This document shows positions 17,917-26,042 of a stretch of DNA of 64,000 bases, in pieces. A model generated the notes under the pieces. That model was not told where the DNA came from. It saw only the letters and a program-made list of their open reading frames with translations, and searched no databases. Both the position numbers and the translations under genes were made by a program. Within the stretch, counting starts at the first letter, position 1. Every line of letters begins with the position of its first letter. The stretch is from Lachnospiraceae bacterium (GTDB lineage: Bacteria; Bacillota; Clostridia; Lachnospirales; Lachnospiraceae): contig JAEEUS010000004.1 in the NCBI GenBank assembly GCA_016290615.1, positions 58,756 through 122,755 on the forward strand, written 5' to 3'.

Positions 17917-19035
17917 TTATAATTCAAACTCCACCCTGAACGTTGTACCCATGTCTTCCTCTGAATCAACCGAAATCTCTCCGTTTAAGAGTTCAACAAG
18001 ACGTTTTACAACTGTCAGTCCAAGTCCAGTACCTTTACCGTATTTATTGGGGTTACGCTTCTCCTGAGAAAACTCATCATATATTCGAGGCAAAAAATCC
18101 TCGCCAATTCCGCATCCGCTGTCTTTTATCTTGAACTTTACCTTTAGTTTGTCGCCATCCTCATGAGCGTGTACATCAAACTGTATCTTGCCTTCATCCG
18201 TGAATCTGACCGAATTTAACAGAATATTGATTGCTATCTGCTGAACTCTTCCTGGATCGCATACAAGTCTCTTAAAACGATCATAATCTCGAGTAACTAC
18301 AAACTCTATACCCTTTTCTTCAGTCATAGGACGGATAACAGTCTCAATACCGTCGACTATCATCTCGAACGCACACTCTTTTTCCTCAAGTTTGAGGTTT
18401 CCACTCTCAATAGCATTTATATCTACAAGTTCCTGTGAAAGAGTCATCAGATAGTTACTGGCAGCATGAACGCGTCTCATATCATACGAAAGCATATCAA
18501 CATCTTCAGAATATCTGTCCATATATGAGATAGAATAGATCGCATTGAGCGGATTTTTCATCTCAAGTCTGAGTCTTGCGATCAGTTCATCATTACGCCG
18601 TTTAGCCTTCTTTTCATTGCGCAGAGATTTTTCAAGATTTTTCTTAAGCTGTTCTATTTCACGTTCCTTGTTCTTAACATCAGTAACATCGACAAAACTG
18701 CCTGCAAGTCCGTCAATCTTCCCGTTATCATCATAAACGGGAGCCTTTGAGATATAAATATCTCTTTCTTCCCCATCTATCCTGCACTTTTCAAGAACCA
18801 TGTATGTATTCTCTCCAAGCAGAACTCTTTGTTCGTCAAGATTTGAGGATTCGATATCCTTCAGCCAGTTAAGGTCTTCATCAGTTTTTCCGATTATCTC
18901 ACTCTGAGATTCAAATCCGAAAAATTCCAGAAATGCCTTGTTTACTCCTTTATAACGATGGTCATTATCCTTCCAGAAGATGCTTTCCTGTGCAGTATTC
19001 AAAATCTTATCAAATATCTGATTTTCTTTTGACAC
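17917..19035 (-). CDS. PAS-domain histidine-kinase-like protein lacking the phosphoacceptor His
   Basis: A soluble 372-residue protein: PAS domain (about residues 5-120; ESIFWKDNDHRYKGVNKAFLEFFG), a coiled-coil linker rich in K/E/R, a dimerisation helix and an HATPase domain. The ATPase boxes look intact (NILLNSVRFTDEG, DSGCGIG, GKGTGLGLTVV). The H-box reads RLRLEMKNPLNAI where family members have SHEMKNPL, so the phosphorylated His is Leu (about residue 156). It may act as a regulatory pseudokinase. Start GTG at 19035 with GGAGG nine bases upstream. No response regulator gene adjoins it. Confidence 0.9.
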   Translation of the reverse strand: MSKENQIFDKILNTAQESIFWKDNDHRYKGVNKAFLEFFGFESQSEIIGKTDEDLNWLKDIESSNLDEQRVLLGENTYMVLEKCRIDGEERDIYISKAPVYDDNGKIDGLAGSFVDVTDVKNKEREIEQLKKNLEKSLRNEKKAKRRNDELIARLRLEMKNPLNAIYSISYMDRYSEDVDMLSYDMRRVHAASNYLMTLSQELVDINAIESGNLKLEEKECAFEMIVDGIETVIRPMTEEKGIEFVVTRDYDRFKRLVCDPGRVQQIAINILLNSVRFTDEGKIQFDVHAHEDGDKLKVKFKIKDSGCGIGEDFLPRIYDEFSQEKRNPNKYGKGTGLGLTVVKRLVELLNGEISVDSEEDMGTTFRVEFEL

Positions 19036-19073
19036 CTATACATTCCTCCACCATTCACTTCATTCAGCCAAGG

Positions 19074-20000
19074 TTATGCATGATCTTTAAGCACATCTAT
19101 ATACCATTGGCAAGCTTCCCTCAGATCCTCCTTCGAAAAATCCTTGATCTTGTCACACTCTGGAATAAATGATGCGCTTGTTTCATCTCTGTTGGATATA
19201 TTCCACATGATATATCCTACTTCATATCTGTCAGCCAGTTCGATCCATTTTTTTGTTTCAACGAAATTGTTATACAGATTACCGTTCGCATTGCAGCATC
19301 CGAATTCTGTTATGAAAAGAGGAAGTCCATTATTTGCAGCATCCTCAAATTTCTTTCTAAGTTCGTCCTTATGTGTATCTGCATAAAAATGCAGGACATA
19401 CATCAGGTTTTTATCTATTGTTATCGGATCAGCAAGAGCCTCATCAACATCCTGTGACCACCTGGGTGTACCACACAATATAACTGCATACTCATCATAT
19501 TTTCTTATGACAGGAATGATTTCTTGTGCGTATTCCTTGATATCTGCCCACGTGCAGTCCACATTAGGCTCATTGCATATCTCATAGAACACATTCCCGT
19601 ACGCGTGATACTTCTGCGCCATAATTTCAAAGAATTTGATTGCCTCATCTTTATGAATGAGCGGATTTGAATCAAGAAGGATATGCCAATCAATGATCAC
19701 ATACAATCCAAGTTCTGTAGCATATCTGACTCCTTTATCAATTAATTCTATAAGCTTATTCTTGTTGTCTTCATCACCTACACAATATCCGTCTTCCTCA
19801 GCAGTATACATGGCAAGACGGATAACATCCACCTTCCATTCATCGCTCATCTGCTCAAAGAAATCCCTGTTTACATACTGTGGATACCACGATAAGCCGT
19901 GTGTTGAGAGACCATGAAGAGCCACAACCTCATTATTGTGATCAACAAGTTGTCCTTTGCTATTTACGTGTAGTGCACCATGCTTTTCATATTTAGTCAT
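19074..20000 (-). CDS. Glycoside hydrolase family 5 endoglucanase, not secreted
   Basis: A 308-residue GH5 catalytic domain that would cut beta-1,4-glucan or related chains. HGLSTHGLSWYP and IRLAMYTAEEDGY form the early barrel, VIIDWH precedes the acid/base in YEICNEPN (near residue 146), and ITEFG (near residue 230) carries the nucleophile; YIMWNISNRDET follows. The length is that of a bare catalytic domain. There is no signal peptide, carbohydrate-binding module or anchor, so it probably acts on oligosaccharides inside the cell. A terminator from the upstream gene lies 30 bases before it, so it has its own promoter. Confidence 0.93.
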   Translation of the reverse strand: MTKYEKHGALHVNSKGQLVDHNNEVVALHGLSTHGLSWYPQYVNRDFFEQMSDEWKVDVIRLAMYTAEEDGYCVGDEDNKNKLIELIDKGVRYATELGLYVIIDWHILLDSNPLIHKDEAIKFFEIMAQKYHAYGNVFYEICNEPNVDCTWADIKEYAQEIIPVIRKYDEYAVILCGTPRWSQDVDEALADPITIDKNLMYVLHFYADTHKDELRKKFEDAANNGLPLFITEFGCCNANGNLYNNFVETKKWIELADRYEVGYIMWNISNRDETSASFIPECDKIKDFSKEDLREACQWYIDVLKDHA

Positions 20001-20029
20001 AAATCAATGATTCCTTTTATAACTTCATT

Positions 20030-20069
20030 TAATATAATAAAAAAGGTGAGCGATATCAGCTCACCTTTT
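20030..20069 (-). terminator. Intrinsic terminator after the Lys/Glu-tailed membrane protein
   Basis: AAAAGGTGAGC (20041-20051) and GCTCACCTTTT (20059-20069) are perfect inverse complements around a 7-base loop. On minus the stem runs into TTTTATTATATT. Confidence 0.85.
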
Positions 20070-20082
20070 AACAATTAAAGTA

Positions 20083-21450
20083 TTATTTCTTCTTATTGCC
20101 TGAAGACTGCTGTTTTACATCTTTTGATACCTTGTCAGCCTTTTTATTCACAGCTTCCTTAATATCTTCTTTTTTTTCTTCTACGGCTTCTTTAACTTCT
20201 TCTTTCTTCTGAGCTGCCTCTTTAGCAACTTCCTTCACTTCTTCTTTTACTTCTTCTTTTTTCTCTGTAGTAGCACCCTTAAGTTCTTCTTTCTTTTCCT
20301 GAACCGCTTCCTTGGCAGCTGCTATCTTCTCTTCAACTGTTTCCTTTGCTTCTTCAGCTTTTGCTTGAACTACATCTTCAGGCTTCTCAGCTGAATAGTC
20401 AACGATCTCATTGGGAATCTCGGCTGCTTTTGTAACAGCTGTATCATCCTGCTTCTTTGGCTCTTTATGATAAATCCATTCTCTCTTTTCGATCATAGCT
20501 GCTGACTCAAGAGTCTCGTCTGAAGAAAGATCCTTATGCCAATGGCTCTTATATATCTTAGTGATGATTGCTGCGATTGCTGCTATAAGAAGCAACAGGA
20601 TTAAAAGTGCAACACCAAACTCAACATAGTAAAGAGTTGTTCCGGGTGTAGCTATCTGAGTCTTGGCATCAAACTCTGTCTGACTTGACTGAACGAATGA
20701 GAACAGATTGAATACTCCGGCTACACCGCTCATAAGTCCAAGCCACATGCTTGCGAATATGTTCTCAGAAGCTCTTGACTGGAAGACAAGCATGGTAGCT
20801 ATGATAAGCGCAATGATGGGACCAATGAACTTATTAGAGTTGCCATACATATAGTCAACAGGTGCATTCTCGTCTATCTGACTGTTATCAGCAAGTTTTA
20901 TAGCATTTGCAACGTATGCACGAATAAGAACGAATGCAAAGAATGCAATACATATCAGACATACAAATGTTGCAAAAAGAGAATACTTTGCTCCAAGCGC
21001 TACATCTCCAAGACCTTCCTTGGGAGGCAGAGCAACTTTTGTTGCAGCATAATCAACATAAGCAAATATGAGCAGGAATACAGAGCACGATGCAACATGG
21101 ATGACTCCGTATGATTGATTCTTCTTTTTGTAGAAATCATTCATATCAATTACCAAAAGAAGTAATGCAAATCCTGCAATCATGTATTTATGAATTGAAG
21201 CACCATAAGGCAGATAGAACGCTATCGCCAATAAAATGATATGCGCAACCAGCGAAACCGGAAGCTGATTAACAAACAATCTGATCATTGTGAAAGCAAA
21301 CAGAATAATCGCTGACATCAATGCATACTGCCATGAGAACTTATCATATCTAGCCAATGCTATGATACCCAAGGACGCTGCAAGTCCCAGCAGGTATATC
21401 AACATGCAGTTTGAAACCTCAAATACTGTTTTATATCTTCTACTAATCAT
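20083..21450 (-). CDS. Polytopic membrane protein with long Lys/Glu-rich C-terminal tail
   Basis: About 455 residues. The first 300 contain roughly nine hydrophobic segments. After residue 330 comes a cytoplasm-like region of almost only Lys, Glu, Ala and Val arranged in near-repeats (KEAVQEKKEELKG, EKKEEVKEEVKEVAKEAAQKKEE), predicted to form a long charged helix or coiled coil, ending KQQSSGNKKK. No enzyme motif and no family recognised. ATG at 21450 is preferred over TTG at 21456 because a GGTGG lies six bases before it. It overlaps the end of the DUF58-like gene by eight bases, so the two are coupled. Confidence 0.8.
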   Translation of the reverse strand: MISRRYKTVFEVSNCMLIYLLGLAASLGIIALARYDKFSWQYALMSAIILFAFTMIRLFVNQLPVSLVAHIILLAIAFYLPYGASIHKYMIAGFALLLLVIDMNDFYKKKNQSYGVIHVASCSVFLLIFAYVDYAATKVALPPKEGLGDVALGAKYSLFATFVCLICIAFFAFVLIRAYVANAIKLADNSQIDENAPVDYMYGNSNKFIGPIIALIIATMLVFQSRASENIFASMWLGLMSGVAGVFNLFSFVQSSQTEFDAKTQIATPGTTLYYVEFGVALLILLLLIAAIAAIITKIYKSHWHKDLSSDETLESAAMIEKREWIYHKEPKKQDDTAVTKAAEIPNEIVDYSAEKPEDVVQAKAEEAKETVEEKIAAAKEAVQEKKEELKGATTEKKEEVKEEVKEVAKEAAQKKEEVKEAVEEKKEDIKEAVNKKADKVSKDVKQQSSGNKKK

Positions 21451-22441
21451 TCTCAACCACCCACTTTACAATCTTTTCTTTGTCATCTTCGTATGGTGTA
21501 ATATCAACTTCTTTGAACTCAGGAATAATAAGCTTTACGCTGTGGCCTTTAGCAATGAATTCATCAAGCTGCTTAACAAAGTCTGACTTTCTGTTATTTG
21601 ATATAACAACGAAATCCGTACTGCCGTCATCCAGTCTCTCAGCATCACCGAGAATATGCTTGAATGCTCTGGGTGATTTTGTTACATCTATTCTTGCGAT
21701 CGTCTTCTGAAGTGAGTTTTTGTCATCAACATCTGAGACCGCATCAAGCTTACACTCTTCACCGGTTATCATATCAATACCGTTTGTGAAGAACTTGACC
21801 GGGATATTATCTTTATAGCATCTCTCTACAAAGTAGTCTGCGATTCTTACGCCGTCCTCAACAAGTTCATCAGCTCTTGACATAGAGTTAAGCTCTGTGT
21901 TGAGAAGTACAACGCACTTTCTATCTTCGCCCTCTTCTTTGATCGAGCTCATTACGTTATCTATATTCTCCGGAACACTCATGTCATGAATGGGCTTGGG
22001 AAGAACATACATGAGCCTTGGAGTCTTTAACGTCATACGTCTTGCTTTAGATATGAAGAAGTCCATACCAAAAACATCAATGCTTGCCAACTGATAGCAT
22101 CCGCGCTTTGTACACTTGAACGGATAATATCTTGTTACTTTCTGATAAGGCAGAACTGAGAAATAGTCACTTCTGTATATCTGGTCGGTAACAGCAGAAC
22201 TCTTCTTTACTTCAGCGAATTTGAATACCTTAGGTAATGCAAATCTGATCTGAAGGATTGAAATCGGCAATACCTTATCATTGGATATCTTCTCGATCAG
22301 GTTGTTGTCATCTCCCTCTCTTACCATATCATTCTCAAATTCTACTGAGATGTTCAGACCCTTATGCCAGAATCTCTTGTAGATCAGGCTTACAAGGAAG
22401 TACAGAATAATTCCCACCAGTAGTACTATCAATAATTTCAT
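21443..22441 (-). CDS. DUF58-like membrane-anchored protein
   Basis: 332 residues: one or two N-terminal membrane helices (LLIVLLVGIILYFLVSLIY), then a beta-rich region (VEFENDMVREGDDNNLIEKISN, KCTKRGCYQLASIDVFGMDFF) as in COG1721/DUF58 proteins, and a VWA-like C-terminal part. The hallmark GDDxRxxNW segment of standard DUF58 proteins is not visible, so it is a divergent member. Unlike the DUF58 gene at 38061 it has no MoxR ATPase or transglutaminase next to it; its partner is the membrane protein downstream. Possibly involved in envelope or complex assembly; function not shown. Confidence 0.78.
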   Translation of the reverse strand: MKLLIVLLVGIILYFLVSLIYKRFWHKGLNISVEFENDMVREGDDNNLIEKISNDKVLPISILQIRFALPKVFKFAEVKKSSAVTDQIYRSDYFSVLPYQKVTRYYPFKCTKRGCYQLASIDVFGMDFFISKARRMTLKTPRLMYVLPKPIHDMSVPENIDNVMSSIKEEGEDRKCVVLLNTELNSMSRADELVEDGVRIADYFVERCYKDNIPVKFFTNGIDMITGEECKLDAVSDVDDKNSLQKTIARIDVTKSPRAFKHILGDAERLDDGSTDFVVISNNRKSDFVKQLDEFIAKGHSVKLIIPEFKEVDITPYEDDKEKIVKWVVEND

Positions 22442-22469
22442 CTTCTCAAACCCTCACTTAAATAAGTTT

Positions 22470-22504
22470 ATTCGGTTTCCATACAATATACCGAATCAAT
22501 TATA
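22470..22504 (-). promoter_or_regulatory. Extended -10 promoter with inverted repeat, DUF58-like gene
   Basis: On minus, TGGTATAAT (-10 at 22504-22499) is an extended -10 element. An inverted repeat ATTCGGT...ACCGAAT (22496-22490 and 22476-22470) lies across the expected transcript start, where it could be a repressor site or a 5' hairpin. Confidence 0.5.
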
Positions 22505-22557
22505 CCATACTTTTTTTCAATTGTGTATACAATCTGACAAATTTAAATATAAATAAA

Positions 22558-22827
22558 TCAATTATTTTTCAGCTTTTCCTGGTATTTTTTTGAGATTTCC
22601 AAAAGGCCTCTGAAAAAATCAAGATAATACTCTTTTAACATATCATTTTTTATGTATGAGCTGTTCTTTTCAATCAGAGTTTTTTCCCTCGTAGCATCAT
22701 AAATCGGGATATTGTTTTCCTTCTTGTAGATTGCTATTTCTCTCGAGCATTCCATTCTCTTCTCAAAGAGCTTTGCCATCTGTTTATCAATATCTTCTAT
22801 ATTTTCTCTTGCCTGTGAAAGATCCAT
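22558..22827 (-). CDS. Chorismate mutase, AroQ class, monofunctional
   Basis: An 89-residue all-helical chorismate mutase converting chorismate to prephenate for Phe/Tyr synthesis. The pattern LSQARENIEDIDKQMAKLFEKRMECSREIAIYKKENNIPIYDATREK contains the usual helix 1 acidic-Asp-Arg arrangement, the R-x-K segment and the R-E-K close to residue 47, followed by the C-terminal helix. Full length for a stand-alone AroQ domain. It stands alone between its own promoter and the DUF58-like gene's upstream region, not in an aro operon. Confidence 0.9.
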   Translation of the reverse strand: MDLSQARENIEDIDKQMAKLFEKRMECSREIAIYKKENNIPIYDATREKTLIEKNSSYIKNDMLKEYYLDFFRGLLEISKKYQEKLKNN

Positions 22828-22866
22828 TTCTTAATTCCTCTCAATCTGAATTCCATTGGATAATTT

Positions 22867-22894
22867 ATCATATCTTATCACATCCGTCCAACAA
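22867..22894 (-). promoter_or_regulatory. Promoter of the chorismate mutase gene
   Basis: On minus, TTGTTG (22894-22889), 16-base spacer, TATGAT (22872-22867), about 40 bases before the ATG at 22827. Confidence 0.6.
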
Positions 22895-22921
22895 AAAAAT
22901 AAAATCCGAAACAACTGCCAT

Positions 22922-22952
22922 AAAATTGAAAACCGCGGACTTTTGTCCGCGG
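22922..22952 (-). terminator. Intrinsic terminator of the signalling operon/lipoprotein
   Basis: CCGCGGAC (22933-22940) and GTCCGCGG (22945-22952) form a GC-rich stem with a 4-base loop; on minus it is followed by TTTTCAATTTT. It ends five bases after the lipoprotein stop codon. Confidence 0.88.
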
Positions 22953-22956
22953 CATC

Positions 22957-24261
22957 TTATCTGAGAATGTTCTCCTCATCCGGGCTCGGTTCATAGAACC
23001 CTTTTATCATACCGTAAGATATGACATTTCCCGTATCACCGTTTTGTGATTTGTTAAGATTATTAAGCTTGTCACCTATATCGGTTCCTGTTGCATCCAT
23101 ATTGAAAGCTATCGCTTCAGGTTCACCTTTTAGTGCGATCACATACACATCATATTCATGTTTTTCAGGCGGATAAGGTCCTACATATCCGGCTTCCTTG
23201 CCGTCGTATCCACCCTCTTCAAGTCCGTTCTTATCCGTCATTACATACATATGAAGCCAGTTACTAGCATCCTTGTCTAGCATGAACACTGCATACTTAT
23301 TGGCACCCTCCACAGCTTCCCAGCTAATCTTAGGTGAAACATTTCCGTGTCTTGATCCGCATTCCTTTTTCCACATATCACCGTCAAGGCTTGATGTGCT
23401 TACATCAAATGTATTCAGTTCCTCGATATACAGAGTATCACCTATGGCTCCTCCATTCAAAGCTTCATCATATTCTCTGTCTGAAATATGTGTAGCATTT
23501 GCTGTAAATATCATATCACCCTCCCCATTGTCAGAGCTAAGTTTCAGAGTAAGCGCTCCCTCATCGGTAATGATTCCTTCCATGCATTTAAAGTTCTGTT
23601 CTACGATACCGTTATCTCCTATCCATGTAAATACGCCGCTCGCATTTGTGAAGAAAGGCTGTTGTTTAGGGCTGGTGTTCTCATCGTTTATAGCTATAGC
23701 AAAGAAACCCATTTTCTTTTTGAATTTTATAAACAGCTGTCCGTTCTCGTCTGCCTCGCTTTCGTTACCTATCCATGTCTTCATGTCAGATAACTTAAGC
23801 GTTTCGCTTTTCCAGCAGCTTCCCGGTAATGCCTCATTGTTTACTGTCCATGCAGTACAGATCTCGTTTCCCACAACCCACTGCGCATCATCTGCATCAT
23901 ACAAGAATTCCACATTCTTGCTGATGTTCTGCGGTATCATGCCACTGGGATTCCCCGCATCAATATCCATACTGACAGTATCCTTTGCAACATAATGTCT
24001 GCCATCCTCAGTAGTATCAATGGTTTCAAAGCTGTGTCCAGTGATCGTTAATAAGTTGTATGCATCCTTCATGCAATCACTCATTACCTGATCATCCGGC
24101 ACAGAATCCGGTATTTCTGTCTCCGTTTCATGAGTCTGAACATTATCTGTGTTTACAGTCTGAACATCAGTATTCTCATTAGCAGTACACCCGGTAAAAA
24201 ACATGCTTCCCGCTACTAGTATCGATAATATAATAAATCCCGATAAAGTTCTTCTTTTCAT
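22957..24261 (-). CDS. Lipoprotein with C-terminal PEBP (YbhB/YbcL)-like domain
   Basis: 434 residues. A signal peptide ending in FFTGC (near residue 25) is a lipobox, so it is a membrane-anchored lipoprotein outside the cell. A low-complexity Thr/Asp linker and a central domain of unknown kind with bound-looking aromatic and Gly residues follow. From about residue 290 the sequence (GNVSPKISWEAVEGANKYAVFMLD, NWLHMYVM, GYVGPYPPEK) matches phosphatidylethanolamine-binding/YbhB proteins. Ligand unknown. AGGAGG precedes ATG. Two 12-bp direct repeats 21 bp apart lie just upstream of its promoter, directly after the AraC regulator gene, so it is a probable target of that regulator. Confidence 0.87.
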   Translation of the reverse strand: MKRRTLSGFIILSILVAGSMFFTGCTANENTDVQTVNTDNVQTHETETEIPDSVPDDQVMSDCMKDAYNLLTITGHSFETIDTTEDGRHYVAKDTVSMDIDAGNPSGMIPQNISKNVEFLYDADDAQWVVGNEICTAWTVNNEALPGSCWKSETLKLSDMKTWIGNESEADENGQLFIKFKKKMGFFAIAINDENTSPKQQPFFTNASGVFTWIGDNGIVEQNFKCMEGIITDEGALTLKLSSDNGEGDMIFTANATHISDREYDEALNGGAIGDTLYIEELNTFDVSTSSLDGDMWKKECGSRHGNVSPKISWEAVEGANKYAVFMLDKDASNWLHMYVMTDKNGLEEGGYDGKEAGYVGPYPPEKHEYDVYVIALKGEPEAIAFNMDATGTDIGDKLNNLNKSQNGDTGNVISYGMIKGFYEPSPDEENILR

Positions 24262-24294
24262 AACACACCTCCTGTTGTTGGATTTTGTATGTTA

Positions 24295-24300
24295 ATCATA
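24295..24300 (-). promoter_or_regulatory. Candidate -10 of the lipoprotein gene
   Basis: TATGAT on minus. At 17 bases upstream the -35 position reads ATTTTT, far from consensus, which fits a promoter that needs an activator. The direct repeats begin six bases further upstream. Confidence 0.45.
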
Positions 24301-24329
24301 AGTCCTTTTCGGGATATAAAAATAGAAAT

Positions 24330-24362
24330 ATCTGCACATACATCTGTAAAATCTGCACATAC
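24330..24362 (-). promoter_or_regulatory. AraC-type operator: two exact 12-bp direct repeats with 21-bp spacing
   Basis: ATCTGCACATAC occurs at 24330-24341 and again at 24351-24362 (plus strand), start-to-start 21 bp, two helical turns. This is the geometry used by AraC-family activators at paired half-sites. The proximal copy ends six bases before the poor -35 of the lipoprotein gene, and the distal copy touches the stop codon of the AraC-family gene itself. Confidence 0.65.
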
Positions 24363-25255
24363 TACTGATTTCTGAATGCCTTTGGTGACATGCCTTCATG
24401 TTTTTTGAAAACCTTGGTAAAATAGTTCGAATCCTCAAATCCCACTCTCGCGCTCACCTCTCCTATTGGTATCTGAGTTGTCGATAGCAGTACTTTTGCC
24501 AGGTCAAGACGCAACTTGAGAAGATAATTCATACACGTCATTGATGATTCATTCATGAATATATCATTGAGCTTGTTTCTGTTTATCAGAAACTCTTTTG
24601 TAAGTCTCTCTAGATTGATATTCTCTCCGATATGTTCATTCAGGTATTCAACTATTTTAGAAAATGTCACATCAGATTCTGAATCCTTATCATCACCTGA
24701 AGACACAATTACATATGAATAATTGATAAAGTAGAGCAGCTCCATCAGAAAAGACCTGCTCCTGCATGGCCAGAATCCGTCTTTCTGTCCCTTTAGCTGA
24801 ACATCAAGTGAGCTTATTATACTCTTGACCCTCTCAAGGCTGTTTAGGGATATCGGTATGACAGGTTGGGTAACGTCCGCATCAGTAAACGGAAGTATCA
24901 TAACAAAATCCTGATAAACGATCGTACCAATCTGACTGTCAAAATCATGTGCATCAATCCGTTCGTACGAAAACTCATCTCTGACAGCTGTTGGATTAAA
25001 GAATACAATATCAGCTTTGATCTTCTCCATGATTTTGAAGTCAGCTTTATTCTTGTTGGACAGCATAATGATCGCCGGAGCCTTTACAGTATAATCTCTT
25101 TTATCTATCTTAAGTCCAAACGTTCCCTTCTCAACAACAACTATCTTGTATGTTTTCTCATCATTGATATACTCAGGTACTCTGTCACTCTTTTCAACAT
25201 ATATATCAACGATCCTGTCCCAATCATCCCAGAAGCACTCTGTGTACAGCTTCAT
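24362..25255 (-). CDS. AraC-family transcriptional regulator
   Basis: About 297 residues. The N-terminal two thirds look like a cupin-type sensor domain (KIVVVEKGTFGLKIDKRDYTVKAPAIIML). The C-terminal 100 residues are a double helix-turn-helix of AraC/XylS type: LERLTKEFLINRNKLNDIF and IGEVSARVGFEDSNYFTKVFKKHEGMSPKAFR. It lies after the receiver protein in the signalling operon; it has no receiver domain of its own. Start at 25255 is preferred because GGGGG lies six bases upstream; the track start (25285) overlaps the previous gene without a site. The direct repeats next to its stop codon are its probable operator. Confidence 0.9.
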   Translation of the reverse strand: MKLYTECFWDDWDRIVDIYVEKSDRVPEYINDEKTYKIVVVEKGTFGLKIDKRDYTVKAPAIIMLSNKNKADFKIMEKIKADIVFFNPTAVRDEFSYERIDAHDFDSQIGTIVYQDFVMILPFTDADVTQPVIPISLNSLERVKSIISSLDVQLKGQKDGFWPCRSRSFLMELLYFINYSYVIVSSGDDKDSESDVTFSKIVEYLNEHIGENINLERLTKEFLINRNKLNDIFMNESSMTCMNYLLKLRLDLAKVLLSTTQIPIGEVSARVGFEDSNYFTKVFKKHEGMSPKAFRNQ

Positions 25256-25268
25256 GTCATACCCCCGA

Positions 25269-26021
25269 TCATTTACGGCTTTCAAAAAAGTTGTTCAGTT
25301 TTGTAAGCAGCTCATCCTTCTCGATAGTTTTTAAAAAATACCCTTCCGGTTTTAGCGCTACCACAGCCATAACGCTTTCCTTGTCACCTTTTCCTGTAAG
25401 GAATATAACAGGAATATTCTTGGTCTCCTCATCGCTTCTTAACATCTCCAGGACCTGAGGCCCCGTTGTCACCGGCATCTCATGATCAAGAAGTATAAGG
25501 TCAGCCTTGTTCTTTCCCAGCCACTTAATAGCCTGAAGTCCGGAATTAGCCATAGCGACCTTATATGTTCCTTTTAGCCATTCTCTTACAAGCCCCAGAT
25601 ACCCTGGATCATCATCAACGATCAGGATCGTCTTTCTGAATTCACCTGACTCAAGCTTTCTGAACATATCGCTTACATGATCAACAAAAGCAGCATTGTC
25701 TATTGGTCTTTCAAATACAGCATATACAAGATCTCCCGATACACGATCTTTTATGAATCTGATAGCATTCTTGTCCCCTATAGGTATCATCTGAACACCA
25801 TCCTCAATCATCTTTTCGCAAAGGAAATGCAGCGCTGCATCCTGAGGAGTCTCTCCTTCATCCATATACATAACAACTAGTTTTGTTTCGTTCCATTTAG
25901 AATTGATCTCGTTGACACCCCAGTGAGCAAATTCGCATACCAGGCCTGCATCCTGCAGTTTCTTAAGTAATACCCTTACGAGAAATGATTCTTTTTCTCC
26001 AGTGAACAGTACTCGATTCAT
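25269..26021 (-). CDS. Response regulator with N-terminal pseudo-receiver and C-terminal receiver, no output domain
   Basis: About 250 residues. The C-terminal half is a canonical receiver: ILIVDDDPGYLGL, ILLDHEMPVTTGP with the phosphoacceptor Asp, IFLTGKGD and YFLKT. The N-terminal 125 residues (RVLFTGEKESFLVRVLLKKLQDAG, KLVVMYMDEGE, GVQMIPIGDK, FERPIDNAAFVDHV) follow the same beta-alpha rhythm but lack the acidic pocket, so they look like a degenerate receiver. It would take a phosphoryl group from the hybrid kinase encoded just upstream. ATG at 26021 has GGAG ten bases upstream; TTG at 26027 is the alternative. Confidence 0.87.
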   Translation of the reverse strand: MNRVLFTGEKESFLVRVLLKKLQDAGLVCEFAHWGVNEINSKWNETKLVVMYMDEGETPQDAALHFLCEKMIEDGVQMIPIGDKNAIRFIKDRVSGDLVYAVFERPIDNAAFVDHVSDMFRKLESGEFRKTILIVDDDPGYLGLVREWLKGTYKVAMANSGLQAIKWLGKNKADLILLDHEMPVTTGPQVLEMLRSDEETKNIPVIFLTGKGDKESVMAVVALKPEGYFLKTIEKDELLTKLNNFFESRK

Positions 26022-26042
26022 CGACAAGATTCTCCTTTACAA

